A DNA stretch of 64,000 nt from Mycolicibacterium brisbanense (GCF_001570425.1 NZ_BCSX01000053.1:186001-250000), one strand, 5' to 3'; positions 53,719-62,308 are shown, counted from the stretch's first letter. Translations and numbers: made by a program. Notes: generated from the sequence alone by a model not told the origin.

Positions 53719-53735
53719 TCACAATGGTGTTGTGA
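53719..53735 (+). promoter_or_regulatory. Candidate SufR operator on the sufR -10 and start codon
   Basis: TCACAA-N5-TTGTGA is a perfect six-base inverted repeat. It includes the -10-like CACAAT (53720-53725) and the GTG start 53732-53734, so a bound dimer would block a leaderless suf transcript. I recall a TGTGA-type dyad with N5 spacing reported for M. tuberculosis SufR. Confidence 0.65.
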
Positions 53736-54547
53736 AAATCCGCTCGGACGCTGCGCGCAAGGCTGGGGTCGGTTCGCCGGCCCCTGTCGGTGTTGCCGGT
53801 GTGACCGCTGCGGACAGTCTGGCCGCCGCTGACGTCGTGCCCGTGTCCGACGGCCAGACCCGCCGCGCCATCATCCAGCTGCTACTCCAGGGTCCCACCA
53901 CCGCGGGCCAGATCGGCGAGCGGCTCGGCATCTCGGCTGCAGGGGTGCGCCGCCACCTCGACGCTCTCATCGACGCCGGTGATGCGCAGGCCAGCGCCGC
54001 GGCGCCGTGGCAGCACAACGGCAGGGGCAGGCCCGCCAAGCGTTACCAGCTGACGTCGGCCGGGCGGGCCAAGCTCGGACACACCTACGACGATCTGGCG
54101 GTCGCCGCCATCCGGCAGCTGCGCGAGATCGGTGGCAAGGACGCGGTCCGGACGTTCGCCCGGCGCCGCATCGACACCATCCTTGCCGGGGTCGGCGCAA
54201 GCTCCGGCGATGTGGCCGAAACCGCCGACCGCGTGGCCGCAGCGATGACCAAGGCCGGCTATGCGACCACGACCAATCCGGTGAGTGGGCCGGTGCGGGG
54301 CGTGCAGATCTGCCAGCACCACTGCCCGGTGTCGCACGTCGCGGAGGAATTTCCCGAACTGTGCGAGACCGAGCGCGAGGCGTTCGCCGAAATCCTGGGC
54401 ACCCATGTCCAGCGGCTGGCCACCATCGTCAACGGTGACTGCGCCTGCACCACCCACGTTCCACTCGACACCGACAATTCGTCCGATGTTCGGAGCGCGG
54501 CCCACGCCCGAACCGCCATCACCAACAATCAAGGAGCGTCGACATGA
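53732..54547 (+). CDS. sufR: Fe-S-dependent suf operon repressor SufR
   Basis: A 271-residue ArsR/DeoR-type winged-helix regulator (Rv1460). After a flexible N-terminus, the helix-turn-helix spans about residues 48-100 (TRRAIIQLLLQGPTTAGQIG, ISAAGVRRHLDALIDAG). The C-terminal half has the cluster-binding cysteines in ICQHHCPVSHV, PELCETE and NGDCACTTHVP. Holo-SufR represses the suf operon and loss of the cluster releases it. GTG 53732 is preceded by a leaderless -10 and overlaps an inverted repeat. Its stop overlaps sufB by ATGA. Confidence 0.92.
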   Translation: MKIRSDAARKAGVGSPAPVGVAGVTAADSLAAADVVPVSDGQTRRAIIQLLLQGPTTAGQIGERLGISAAGVRRHLDALIDAGDAQASAAAPWQHNGRGRPAKRYQLTSAGRAKLGHTYDDLAVAAIRQLREIGGKDAVRTFARRRIDTILAGVGASSGDVAETADRVAAAMTKAGYATTTNPVSGPVRGVQICQHHCPVSHVAEEFPELCETEREAFAEILGTHVQRLATIVNGDCACTTHVPLDTDNSSDVRSAAHARTAITNNQGAST

Positions 54548-55974
54548 CCATCACGCCCGATACGCCACTGACCCAGGAAGAGGCCATCGCGTCGCTGGGG
54601 AAGTACGGCTACGGCTGGTCGGATTCCGATGCCGCGGGTGCCAGTGCGCAACGCGGCCTGTCCGAGGCCGTCGTGCGTGACATCTCGGCGAAGAAGAACG
54701 AGCCGGAATGGATGCTGGAGAGCCGGCTGAAGGCGCTGCGCACGTTCGACAAGAAGCCCATGCCGCACTGGGGTTCGAACCTTGACGGCATCGACTTCGA
54801 CAACATCAAGTACTTCGTGCGGTCCACCGAGAAGCAGGCCGCGTCCTGGGAGGAACTGCCCGAGGACATCCGCAACACCTACGACCGCCTCGGCATCCCG
54901 GAGGCGGAGAAGCAGCGGCTCGTTGCCGGTGTGGCGGCGCAGTACGAGTCCGAGGTCGTCTACCACCAGATCCGCGAAGACCTTGAGGCACAAGGCGTCA
55001 TCTTCCTGGACACCGACTCGGGCCTGCGGGAGCACCCGGAGATCTTCAAGCAGTACTTCGGCACCGTGATCCCGGCCGGGGACAACAAGTTCTCCGCGCT
55101 GAACACCGCGGTGTGGTCGGGCGGATCGTTCATCTACGTGCCGCCGGGCGTGCACGTCGACATCCCGCTGCAGGCGTACTTCCGGATCAACACCGAGAAC
55201 ATGGGCCAGTTCGAGCGGACGCTGATCATCGCCGACGAGGGCTCCTACGTGCACTACGTCGAGGGCTGCACCGCGCCGATCTACAAGTCGGATTCGCTGC
55301 ACTCGGCGGTGGTCGAGATCGTCGTGAAGCCCGGTGCGCGGGTTCGCTACACCACGATCCAGAACTGGTCGAACAACGTCTACAACCTGGTCACCAAGCG
55401 GGCCCGGGCCGAAGCGGGCGCCACCATGGAGTGGATCGACGGCAACATCGGCTCCAAGGTCACCATGAAGTACCCGGCGGTGTGGATGACCGGTGAGCAC
55501 GCCAAGGGCGAGGTGCTCTCGGTGGCGTTCGCGGGCGAGGGACAGCACCAGGACACCGGTGCCAAGATGCTGCACCTGGCGCCCAACACGTCGTCCAACA
55601 TCGTGTCCAAGTCGGTGGCCCGCGGCGGTGGCCGCGCGTCCTACCGCGGCCTGGTCCAGGTGAACAAGGGTGCGCACGGATCGCGCTCCAGCGTGAAATG
55701 CGATGCGCTGCTGGTCGACACCATCAGCCGTTCGGACACCTACCCGTACGTCGACATCCGCGAGGACGACGTGACCATGGGCCACGAGGCCACGGTGTCC
55801 AAGGTCAGCGAGGACCAGCTGTTCTACCTGATGAGCCGCGGTCTGACCGAGGACGAGGCAATGGCAATGGTGGTGCGTGGCTTCGTCGAGCCCATCGCCA
55901 AGGAACTCCCGATGGAATATGCACTTGAGCTCAACCGGCTCATCGAGCTGCAAATGGAAGGCGCGGTCGGCTAG
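54544..55974 (+). CDS. sufB: Fe-S cluster assembly scaffold SufB
   Basis: A 476-residue SufB, the scaffold of the SufBC2D complex that receives persulfide sulfur and builds Fe-S clusters. It has the parallel beta-helix core (GSFIYVPPGVHVDIPLQAYF), YVEGCTAPIY, the sulfur-relay conserved Cys in SSVKCDALLVD and the C-terminal YLMSRGLTEDEAMAMVVRGF. It is uninterrupted, whereas the M. tuberculosis protein carries an intein. ATG 54544 overlaps the sufR stop. The stop TAG overlaps the sufD GTG by one base. Confidence 0.97.
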   Translation: MTITPDTPLTQEEAIASLGKYGYGWSDSDAAGASAQRGLSEAVVRDISAKKNEPEWMLESRLKALRTFDKKPMPHWGSNLDGIDFDNIKYFVRSTEKQAASWEELPEDIRNTYDRLGIPEAEKQRLVAGVAAQYESEVVYHQIREDLEAQGVIFLDTDSGLREHPEIFKQYFGTVIPAGDNKFSALNTAVWSGGSFIYVPPGVHVDIPLQAYFRINTENMGQFERTLIIADEGSYVHYVEGCTAPIYKSDSLHSAVVEIVVKPGARVRYTTIQNWSNNVYNLVTKRARAEAGATMEWIDGNIGSKVTMKYPAVWMTGEHAKGEVLSVAFAGEGQHQDTGAKMLHLAPNTSSNIVSKSVARGGGRASYRGLVQVNKGAHGSRSSVKCDALLVDTISRSDTYPYVDIREDDVTMGHEATVSKVSEDQLFYLMSRGLTEDEAMAMVVRGFVEPIAKELPMEYALELNRLIELQMEGAVG

Positions 55975-57146
55975 TGGCAGGGCTTACTCAAGCTGTTGAG
56001 GGCACCAACAAGGGCGAGATATTCACGTCCTTCGACGTCGATGCCTTCGAGGTACCGCACGGTCGCGACGAGATCTGGCGGTTCACGCCGCTCAAGCGAC
56101 TTCGCGGTCTGCACAACGGATCCGCACCGGTCACCGGCAGTGCGCTGATCGAGGTTTCCGAGCGTCCCGGCGTCACCGTCGAGACCGTCGAGCGTGGCGA
56201 TGAGCGGCTCGGCCAGGGTGGTGTGCCCGCGGACCGGGTTGCGGCGCAAGCATTCTCGTCGTTCGGTCACGCCACGGTCGTCACGGTGGGGCGCAACACC
56301 CAGGTCGCGGAGCCCATCGAGATCACCGTCACCGGCCCCGGCGAGGGCTCGACGGCCTATGGCCACCTGCAGGTGCGGCTGGACGAGCTCGCCGAGGCGG
56401 TCGTGGTGCTCGACCACCGCGGTGGCGGAACCTACGCCGACAACGTCGAATTCGTGGTCGGCGACGCCGCGCAGCTGAAGGTCGTGTCCATCGCCGACTG
56501 GGACGACGACACCGTCCACGTCAGCACGCACCACGCGACGCTGGGCAAGGACGCGGTACTGCGGCATTTCGCGGTGACCCTCGGTGGCGACGTCGCGCGG
56601 CTGACCGGCCGGGTGCGGTTCACCGCGCCGGGCGGCGACGCCGAACTGCTCGGCCTGTACTTCGCCGACGACGGTCAGCACTTCGAATCGCGGCTGCTCG
56701 TCGACCACGCCCAGCCCAACTGCCGGTCGCACGTCACGTACAAGGGTGCGCTGCAAGGGGATCCGCAGTCGGACAAGCCGGACACCCACACCGTGTGGAT
56801 CGGGGACGTGCTGATCCGCGCCGAAGCCACCGGCACCGACACCTACGAGGTGAACCGGAACCTGGTGCTCACCGACGGCGCACGCGCCGACTCGGTGCCC
56901 AACCTGGAGATCGAGACCGGCGAGATCGTCGGCGCCGGGCACGCAAGTGCCACCGGCAGATTCGACGACGAGCAGCTGTTCTACCTGCAGGCCCGCGGTA
57001 TCCCCGAGGACCAGGCCCGTCGCCTGGTGGTGCGCGGCTTCTTCGGCGAGCTGATCCAGAAGATCTCCGTCCCCGCGGTCCGGGAGCGCCTCACCGCAGC
57101 CATCGAACACGAACTTGAGCTAACCGAAGGAATCACGCACGCATGA
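55974..57146 (+). CDS. sufD: Fe-S cluster assembly protein SufD
   Basis: A 390-residue SufD, paralogue of SufB in the SufBC2D complex. The N-terminus has DEIWRFTPLKRLRGL, the middle is a beta-helix, and the C-terminal region has GAGHASATGRFDDEQLFYLQ with the conserved His, then ARRLVVRGFFGEL. GTG 55974 shares its G with the sufB stop codon; its own stop overlaps sufC by four bases. The length is close to Rv1462. Confidence 0.95.
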   Translation: MAGLTQAVEGTNKGEIFTSFDVDAFEVPHGRDEIWRFTPLKRLRGLHNGSAPVTGSALIEVSERPGVTVETVERGDERLGQGGVPADRVAAQAFSSFGHATVVTVGRNTQVAEPIEITVTGPGEGSTAYGHLQVRLDELAEAVVVLDHRGGGTYADNVEFVVGDAAQLKVVSIADWDDDTVHVSTHHATLGKDAVLRHFAVTLGGDVARLTGRVRFTAPGGDAELLGLYFADDGQHFESRLLVDHAQPNCRSHVTYKGALQGDPQSDKPDTHTVWIGDVLIRAEATGTDTYEVNRNLVLTDGARADSVPNLEIETGEIVGAGHASATGRFDDEQLFYLQARGIPEDQARRLVVRGFFGELIQKISVPAVRERLTAAIEHELELTEGITHA

Positions 57147-57910
57147 GCACTCTGGAAATCAAGGACCTCCACGTCAGTGTGGCCGCGACCGACGCCGCCG
57201 AGGAGATCCCCATCCTCAAGGGCGTCGACCTCACCGTGAAATCGGGGGAGACCCACGCGGTGATGGGTCCCAACGGTTCGGGTAAGTCGACGCTGTCCTA
57301 CGCCATCGCGGGGCATCCGAAGTACGTCGTGACGTCCGGGTCGATTACCCTCGACGGCCAGGACGTGCTCGAGATGAGCATCGACGAAAGAGCGCGTGCG
57401 GGTCTGTTTTTGGCGATGCAGTACCCGGTCGAGGTGCCCGGGGTGTCCATGTCGAACTTCCTGCGCACCGCAGCGACCGCCGTTCGCGGCGAGGCGCCGA
57501 AGCTGCGGCACTGGGTCAAGGAAGTCAAGTCCGCGATGAGCGACCTGGAGATCGATCCGGCGTTCGGCGAACGCAGCGTCAACGAGGGCTTCTCGGGTGG
57601 TGAGAAGAAGCGGCACGAGATCCTGCAGCTGAGCCTGCTCAAGCCCAAGATCGCGATCCTCGACGAGACCGATTCGGGCCTCGACGTCGACGCGCTGCGG
57701 GTCGTCAGCGAGGGCGTCAACCGCTACGCCGAGGAAACCCACGGCGGCATCCTGCTCATCACCCACTACACCCGGATCCTGCGCTACATCCAGCCGCAGT
57801 TCGTGCACGTGTTCGTCGGCGGGCGCATCGTGGAATCCGGTGGGCCCGAACTTGCCGACGAACTGGAAGAGAACGGATACGTGCGCTTCACCCAAGCCGT
57901 AGGCGCCTGA
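57143..57910 (+). CDS. sufC: Fe-S cluster assembly ATPase SufC
   Basis: A 255-residue ABC-type ATPase that drives SufBC2D remodelling. Walker A GPNGSGKST, the SufC-type signature FSGGEKKRHEILQ and Walker B IAILDETDSGLDVDAL are intact, as is the switch His in ITHYTRIL. It is soluble with no membrane partner, as normal. ATG 57143 overlaps the sufD stop by ATGA. Confidence 0.97.
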   Translation: MSTLEIKDLHVSVAATDAAEEIPILKGVDLTVKSGETHAVMGPNGSGKSTLSYAIAGHPKYVVTSGSITLDGQDVLEMSIDERARAGLFLAMQYPVEVPGVSMSNFLRTAATAVRGEAPKLRHWVKEVKSAMSDLEIDPAFGERSVNEGFSGGEKKRHEILQLSLLKPKIAILDETDSGLDVDALRVVSEGVNRYAEETHGGILLITHYTRILRYIQPQFVHVFVGGRIVESGGPELADELEENGYVRFTQAVGA

Positions 57911-57938
57911 TCATGGCGCGGACGTGAGGAGCAGGACT

Positions 57939-59186
57939 ATGACTGCCGCCTCGGTCGACTTGGACGTCACCCGGATCCGTGCGGATTTCCCGATCCTGTC
58001 TCGGGTGATGCGCGGTGGGAGCCAGTTGGCCTACCTGGATTCCGGGGCGACGTCGCAGAAGCCGTTGCAGGTGCTCGACGCCGAACGGGACTTCCTGATC
58101 ACCTCCAACGGGGCCGTGCACCGCGGTGCGCACCAGTTGATGGAAGAGTCGACCGACGCCTACGAGCAGGGCCGCGCCGACATCGCGGCCTTCGTCGGAG
58201 CCGAGCCCGACGAACTGGTCTTCACCAAGAACGCGACCGAGTCCCTCAACCTGGTGGCGTATGTGCTGGGGGACAAGCGGTTCGACCGCGCTGTCGGCCC
58301 GGGCGACGTGATCGTCACGACCGAACTGGAGCACCACGCCAACCTGATTCCGTGGCAGGAGCTCGCGCAGCGCACCGGAGCGACCCTGAAGTGGTACTCG
58401 GTCACCGATGACGGCCGTATCGACCTGGACTCGCTCGAACTCGACGAGCGCGTGAAAGTGGTGGCGTTCAGCCATCATTCGAATGTGACGGGGGCCATCG
58501 CCCCGGTGGCCGAACTGGTGTCGCGGGCCAAGGCGGTCGGGGCCCTGACGGTGCTCGATGCCTGCCAGTCGGCGCCGCACCAGCCTGTCGACTTCCATGC
58601 GCTCGACGTCGACTTCGCCGCGTTCTCCGGGCACAAGATGCTGGGGCCCACCGGAATCGGTGTGCTCTACGGCCGCTCGGAACTGTTGAACGCGATGCCG
58701 CCCTTCATCACCGGCGGTTCGATGATCGAGACCGTCACGATGGAGAAGACCACCTACGCGCCTGCGCCACAGCGGTTCGAGGCCGGCACGCCGATGACCT
58801 CCCAGGTTGTCGGATTGGCCGCTGCCGCACGGTATCTGACGGCCATCGGGATGCCCGCCGTCGAGGCGCACGAGGCCGAACTGGTGGCCGCCGCCTTGGA
58901 AGGCTTGGCGGGGCTACCCAATATCCGCGTGATCGGGCCGACGACCATGCAGCACCGTGGGTCGCCGGTGAGCTTCGTCGTCGACGGCATCCATGCCCAC
59001 GATGTCGGTCAGTTCCTCGATGACGACGGCGTCGCCGTGCGCGTCGGGCATCACTGCGCGTGGCCGTTGCACCGGCGGTTCGGCATCGCCGCGACCGCAC
59101 GCGCCTCGTTCGCGGTGTACAACACGCTCGACGAGGTGGACCGCCTGGTGGCAGGGGTCAGACGTGCTGTGGAGTTCTTCGCATGA
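57939..59186 (+). CDS. sufS: Cysteine desulfurase SufS
   Basis: A 415-residue PLP-dependent class V aminotransferase-fold desulfurase that supplies persulfide sulfur. The PLP lysine is in FSGHKMLGPTGIG, an upstream His is in ELEHHANLIPW, and the active-site Cys is in VRVGHHCAWPLH near the C-terminus. Start ATG 57939 has GAGGAG ten bases ahead; a start at 57924 lacks one. The stop overlaps sufU by ATGA. Confidence 0.96.
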   Translation: MTAASVDLDVTRIRADFPILSRVMRGGSQLAYLDSGATSQKPLQVLDAERDFLITSNGAVHRGAHQLMEESTDAYEQGRADIAAFVGAEPDELVFTKNATESLNLVAYVLGDKRFDRAVGPGDVIVTTELEHHANLIPWQELAQRTGATLKWYSVTDDGRIDLDSLELDERVKVVAFSHHSNVTGAIAPVAELVSRAKAVGALTVLDACQSAPHQPVDFHALDVDFAAFSGHKMLGPTGIGVLYGRSELLNAMPPFITGGSMIETVTMEKTTYAPAPQRFEAGTPMTSQVVGLAAAARYLTAIGMPAVEAHEAELVAAALEGLAGLPNIRVIGPTTMQHRGSPVSFVVDGIHAHDVGQFLDDDGVAVRVGHHCAWPLHRRFGIAATARASFAVYNTLDEVDRLVAGVRRAVEFFA

Positions 59187-59641
59187 GAATGGAACAGATG
59201 TACCAGGATGTCATCCTGGACCACTACAAACATCCGCACCACCGCGGACTGCGCGAGCCGTTCGCGGCCGAGGTGCATCACGTCAACCCGACGTGCGGGG
59301 ACGAGGTGACGCTGCGGGTGGCCCTGTCCGACGACGGTGACACCATCGCCGATATCTCGTATGACGGGCAGGGCTGCTCGATCAGTCAGGCGTCCACTTC
59401 GGTGCTCACCGATCAGGTGATCGGGCAGAGCGTCGGCGATGCCCTCGACACGGTCGCGGCGTTCACCGAGATGATCTCCTCCCGCGGCAATGTCGAGGGG
59501 GACGAGGATGTGATCGGTGACGGCATCGCGTTCGCCGGGGTCGCCAAATACCCGGCACGGGTGAAATGCGCGTTGCTGGGTTGGACAGCTTTCAAGGCCG
59601 CGCTTGCCGAGGCCAACGATTCGCACAGGGAGACGGCATGA
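59183..59641 (+). CDS. sufU: Sulfur relay protein SufU
   Basis: A 152-residue zinc-dependent sulfurtransferase that accepts sulfur from SufS. Zinc/sulfur ligands are visible as NPTCGDE, GQGCSISQAS and RVKCALLGW. It opens with MYQDVILDHYKHPHHRG, the family N-terminus. ATG 59183 overlaps the sufS stop, and its stop overlaps sufT, continuing the coupled suf chain. Confidence 0.95.
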   Translation: MRMEQMYQDVILDHYKHPHHRGLREPFAAEVHHVNPTCGDEVTLRVALSDDGDTIADISYDGQGCSISQASTSVLTDQVIGQSVGDALDTVAAFTEMISSRGNVEGDEDVIGDGIAFAGVAKYPARVKCALLGWTAFKAALAEANDSHRETA

Positions 59642-59979
59642 CCGACACCACCAATGAGGAATTCCTCGCCGATCTCGAAGAGGCCATGCGCGACGTGGTC
59701 GATCCCGAGCTGGGAATCAACGTCGTCGACCTCGGTCTGGTGTATGGATTGAACGTCGAAAAGGCGGATTCCGGCACCGTGGCACTGATCGACATGACCC
59801 TGACATCGGCGGCGTGCCCGCTGACCGATGTGATCGAGGATCAGTCGCGGACCGCGCTCGTCGGCGCCGGGCTGGTCGACGAACTCCGCATCAACTGGGT
59901 GTGGAATCCGCCGTGGGGCCCGGACAAGATCACCGACGACGGTCGCGAACAACTGCGGGCTCTCGGTTTCACCGTCTAG
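59638..59979 (+). CDS. sufT: SufT-type MIP18 family protein
   Basis: A 113-residue DUF59/MIP18-family protein (Rv1466 type), a Fe-S cluster maturation or carrier factor. It shows VVDPELGINVVDLGLVY, the strand IDMTLTSAACPLTDVI with the conserved Cys, and WNPPWGPDKITDDGREQL. It is the last gene of the suf operon. ATG 59638 overlaps the sufU stop. Confidence 0.94.
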   Translation: MTDTTNEEFLADLEEAMRDVVDPELGINVVDLGLVYGLNVEKADSGTVALIDMTLTSAACPLTDVIEDQSRTALVGAGLVDELRINWVWNPPWGPDKITDDGREQLRALGFTV

Positions 59980-59993
59980 CCGCCCTGGCCCCG

Positions 59994-60010
59994 TCACAAT
60001 GACGGTGTGC
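59994..60010 (+). promoter_or_regulatory. Promoter resembling the sufR operator-promoter
   Basis: TCACAATGACGGTGTGC matches the 17-base sufR site at 13 positions, with half-sites TCACA and TGTG at the same spacing. CACAAT also lies six bases before GTG 60007 as a leaderless -10. Confidence 0.4.
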
Positions 60011-60534
60011 TGACGGTCCCGGCCTTCGTATGGCGAGGTGGTTTCCTCTACCGCGCCGCGATCATCGGAGGCAGTGTCGGGCTGTGCCTTGCCGTCCTGG
60101 CCTTGCTCGACTCCGGATTCTGGATCGCAGGCGTCGCCGTGTTCGTGATCATGGGCATCTTCTTCGGGATATGGATGCCGCGGCGCATGGCGCGGTACTG
60201 GCCGGCCGCCAAGCAACTCGGCGGTGCCGACCGGGTTGCGGTGGCGACTGCGGCCCGGAACGGTGAGCGGATCGGCGATCCCCGACTGATGCCCGTTGCG
60301 CTCGACTATCGCAGCGGTATGCATGCCGCAGCCGAAGACACACGGCCGCTGAGGTGGCTGCTTCCGGTGGTCCTTGTCGTCGCGGCGGCCACCGCGGCCT
60401 GGGATGCGGTGTTCGGTTCGTGGGGCAACGCCGTGGCCTCGGTGATCTATCTCGTGGCCTTGCTGGTCGAAATGTTCTGGTGGCCGAAGCGCAGGCAACA
60501 ATTGCTCGCCAATGTCGACCGCGCCTGTGGATAA
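60007..60534 (+). CDS. Small membrane protein downstream of suf
   Basis: A 175-residue membrane protein with two helices near the N-terminus (about 12-30 and 35-53), a basic cytosolic loop and two more near 117-133 and 138-155. No family is recognised. It lies 27 bases after sufT with its own leaderless-type promoter that looks like the sufR site, so co-regulation with Fe-S assembly is possible. Confidence 0.75.
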   Translation: MLTVPAFVWRGGFLYRAAIIGGSVGLCLAVLALLDSGFWIAGVAVFVIMGIFFGIWMPRRMARYWPAAKQLGGADRVAVATAARNGERIGDPRLMPVALDYRSGMHAAAEDTRPLRWLLPVVLVVAAATAAWDAVFGSWGNAVASVIYLVALLVEMFWWPKRRQQLLANVDRACG

Positions 60535-60626
60535 CTTCTGATCCTGAGCCGTTCTTGTCGGCTGTCCTCGTTAGCTTTCGGCCAGACGGGTCCGATGGCG
60601 GGCCCACAGGTTTGGAAGGCATCGAA

Positions 60627-61325
60627 ATGAACACTGACGTCGAGCGGTTGCGGGCTGCGTGCGAACGCGATCTCGGCGATCCGGCCGATTGGCCGGGTCC
60701 ATTCGGATATCCAGATGCGTTGGCGCTGTGCATCATTGACGCGATCTACGTGACCGGGACGCGCCACCTGACAGTCGAGAAGGTGGTTGAGCGCTACCGC
60801 GCCTACCGGGCGGCCCAGGGCGGCAACGCCGACACCGATGGCGCGCCGGAACTCCTCGCGAATGTCGAGGAGCTCGGCGGTCCGCTGCAGTGGGCAGCCG
60901 CGATCGGCAATCGCCGTCCGACGTCGACGGCCAAGGGAGCGCCGCTGCGGTCAGCAGCGCTCGTCGAGGTCTCACAGGCGCTCGTCGACCTAGGGGTTCG
61001 CACCACCGCGGATCTACGTGCCGTCGTCGAGGACGATGGGCGTGGCGCTCAGGCCAAGGCGGCGTGGTGTGCGGTGCCGGGGCAGCGGTCAGGTTTCACG
61101 TGGCGTTATCTCGTGCTCCTCGCGCAACAGCCCGGGGTCACCGCGGATCCGGGCGTCGCCGGTTACGTGTATCGCGAACTCGGTGCGGCGCACGGCGATG
61201 ACGTGGCTGCGCTCCTGCAGGCCGTAGCTGACGAAGCCGGCTGGGATGCCACGGCGTTGCACCATGCGATCTGGCGGTTCGAGTCGGCACGCCCGGGCCG
61301 GCGCGAGCTGCCGTCCACCGCTTAG
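60627..61325 (+). CDS. Uncharacterised 232-residue helical protein
   Basis: This is a soluble, helix-rich protein of unknown function. GYPDALALCIIDAIYVTG is followed by a helical lobe with LLANVEELGGPLQWAAAIGN, and the C-terminal half has WCAVPGQRSGFTWRYLVLLA, PGVTADPGVAGYVYREL and a final helix bundle. The order of helix, Pro-Gly turn, then D-x-x-V-x-x-Y/F recalls HhH-GPD DNA glycosylases, but the canonical HhH Lys and Asp are not clear. ATG 60627 has GGAAGG eight bases upstream. A nucleic-acid role is inference. Confidence 0.72.
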   Translation: MNTDVERLRAACERDLGDPADWPGPFGYPDALALCIIDAIYVTGTRHLTVEKVVERYRAYRAAQGGNADTDGAPELLANVEELGGPLQWAAAIGNRRPTSTAKGAPLRSAALVEVSQALVDLGVRTTADLRAVVEDDGRGAQAKAAWCAVPGQRSGFTWRYLVLLAQQPGVTADPGVAGYVYRELGAAHGDDVAALLQAVADEAGWDATALHHAIWRFESARPGRRELPSTA

Positions 61326-61365
61326 GCCGTTCGTCCTGGCGAAAGTTCGTCGTGCGCGGCAGTTG

Positions 61366-61381
61366 TCTGACTAAAGTCAGA
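61366..61381 (+). promoter_or_regulatory. Perfect inverted repeat over the MarR-GNAT -10
   Basis: TCTGACT-AA-AGTCAGA has seven-base arms and a two-base centre. It contains TAAAGT (61372-61377), a leaderless -10 seven bases before ATG 61385. The likely ligand is the MarR domain of the gene itself. Confidence 0.65.
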
Positions 61382-61384
61382 GAT

Positions 61385-62284
61385 ATGTCCGTGGAGATGG
61401 TCGCGCAGGTCCGTAGGTTCAACCGGGTCGTCACCCGCAGCGCGGGAGTGCTCAACGAGAACTTCCTGGCCAGCGGGCGATCCCTCGGACAAGACCGGCT
61501 GCTGTGGGAGATCGGGACGGGCGGATGCGACGTGCGGGACCTGCGGGAGCGGCTCGGGTTGGATTCGGGTTACCTGAGCCGGCTCCTGCGGGCTCTGCAG
61601 CGGGAAGGGCTTGTCACGGTTGCGCCCAGTGACGCAGACGGGCGCGTGCGTACCGCGCAGCTCACCGACGCCGGGCGCCGGGAGCTCGACAGGCTCAACG
61701 AGCACTCCGACGATGCGGCAGCCGCCGTGCTGCGGACACTGACCGACAGTCAGCAGGACCGGCTGGTGACGGCGATGGCCCAGGTCGAGAGGCTACTCAC
61801 GCTGTCAGCGGTCCAGGTCGACGTGTGCGACCCGGGGCATCCCGACGCTCGGTACTGTCTGGCGACCTATTACGCCGAACTGGCCGAGCGGTTCACCGGC
61901 GGCTACGACCCGGCGGTCAGTCCGGTCGCCGACGCCGAGATGACGCCGCCGGCGGGGTTGCTGCTCGTCGCCTCGCTGCACGGCAGGCCGGTGGGGTGCG
62001 GTGCGGTGATCTGGTATCCGGACGCGGTCGCGCTGGTCAAGCGGATGTGGGTCGCTCCGAGCGCCCGCGGCCTGGGCTTGGGCCGGCGCATCCTCACGGC
62101 CCTGGAGTCACACGCCCAGGCTCACGGCGCCCGGCTCATGCGGCTGGACACCAACGCGGTGTTGATCGAGGCGCAGCGGATGTACCGCAGCTGCGGATAT
62201 CGGGAAGTCGAACCGTTCAGCGGCGAGGTCTACGCCGATCACTGGTTCGAGAAGCCGCTACCCACCCAGGCTCGCGGTGAGTAA
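61385..62284 (+). CDS. MarR-family regulator fused to GNAT acetyltransferase
   Basis: A 299-residue fusion. Residues 1 to about 140 form a MarR winged helix (DVRDLRERLGLDSGYLSRLL, wing DADGRVRTAQLTDAG). Residues about 150-295 form a GNAT domain with VKRMWVAPSARGLGLGRRIL, the acetyl-CoA loop, and LDTNAVLIEAQRMYRSCGYRE. Such fusions may acetylate a small molecule or protein and sense it. The start is set by TAAAGT seven bases upstream, inside a perfect dyad that suggests autorepression. An OYE-family gene follows by 24 bases and may be co-regulated. Confidence 0.9.
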   Translation: MSVEMVAQVRRFNRVVTRSAGVLNENFLASGRSLGQDRLLWEIGTGGCDVRDLRERLGLDSGYLSRLLRALQREGLVTVAPSDADGRVRTAQLTDAGRRELDRLNEHSDDAAAAVLRTLTDSQQDRLVTAMAQVERLLTLSAVQVDVCDPGHPDARYCLATYYAELAERFTGGYDPAVSPVADAEMTPPAGLLLVASLHGRPVGCGAVIWYPDAVALVKRMWVAPSARGLGLGRRILTALESHAQAHGARLMRLDTNAVLIEAQRMYRSCGYREVEPFSGEVYADHWFEKPLPTQARGE

Positions 62285-62308
62285 AACGGAATCCCCGCGC
62301 GCCACCCG

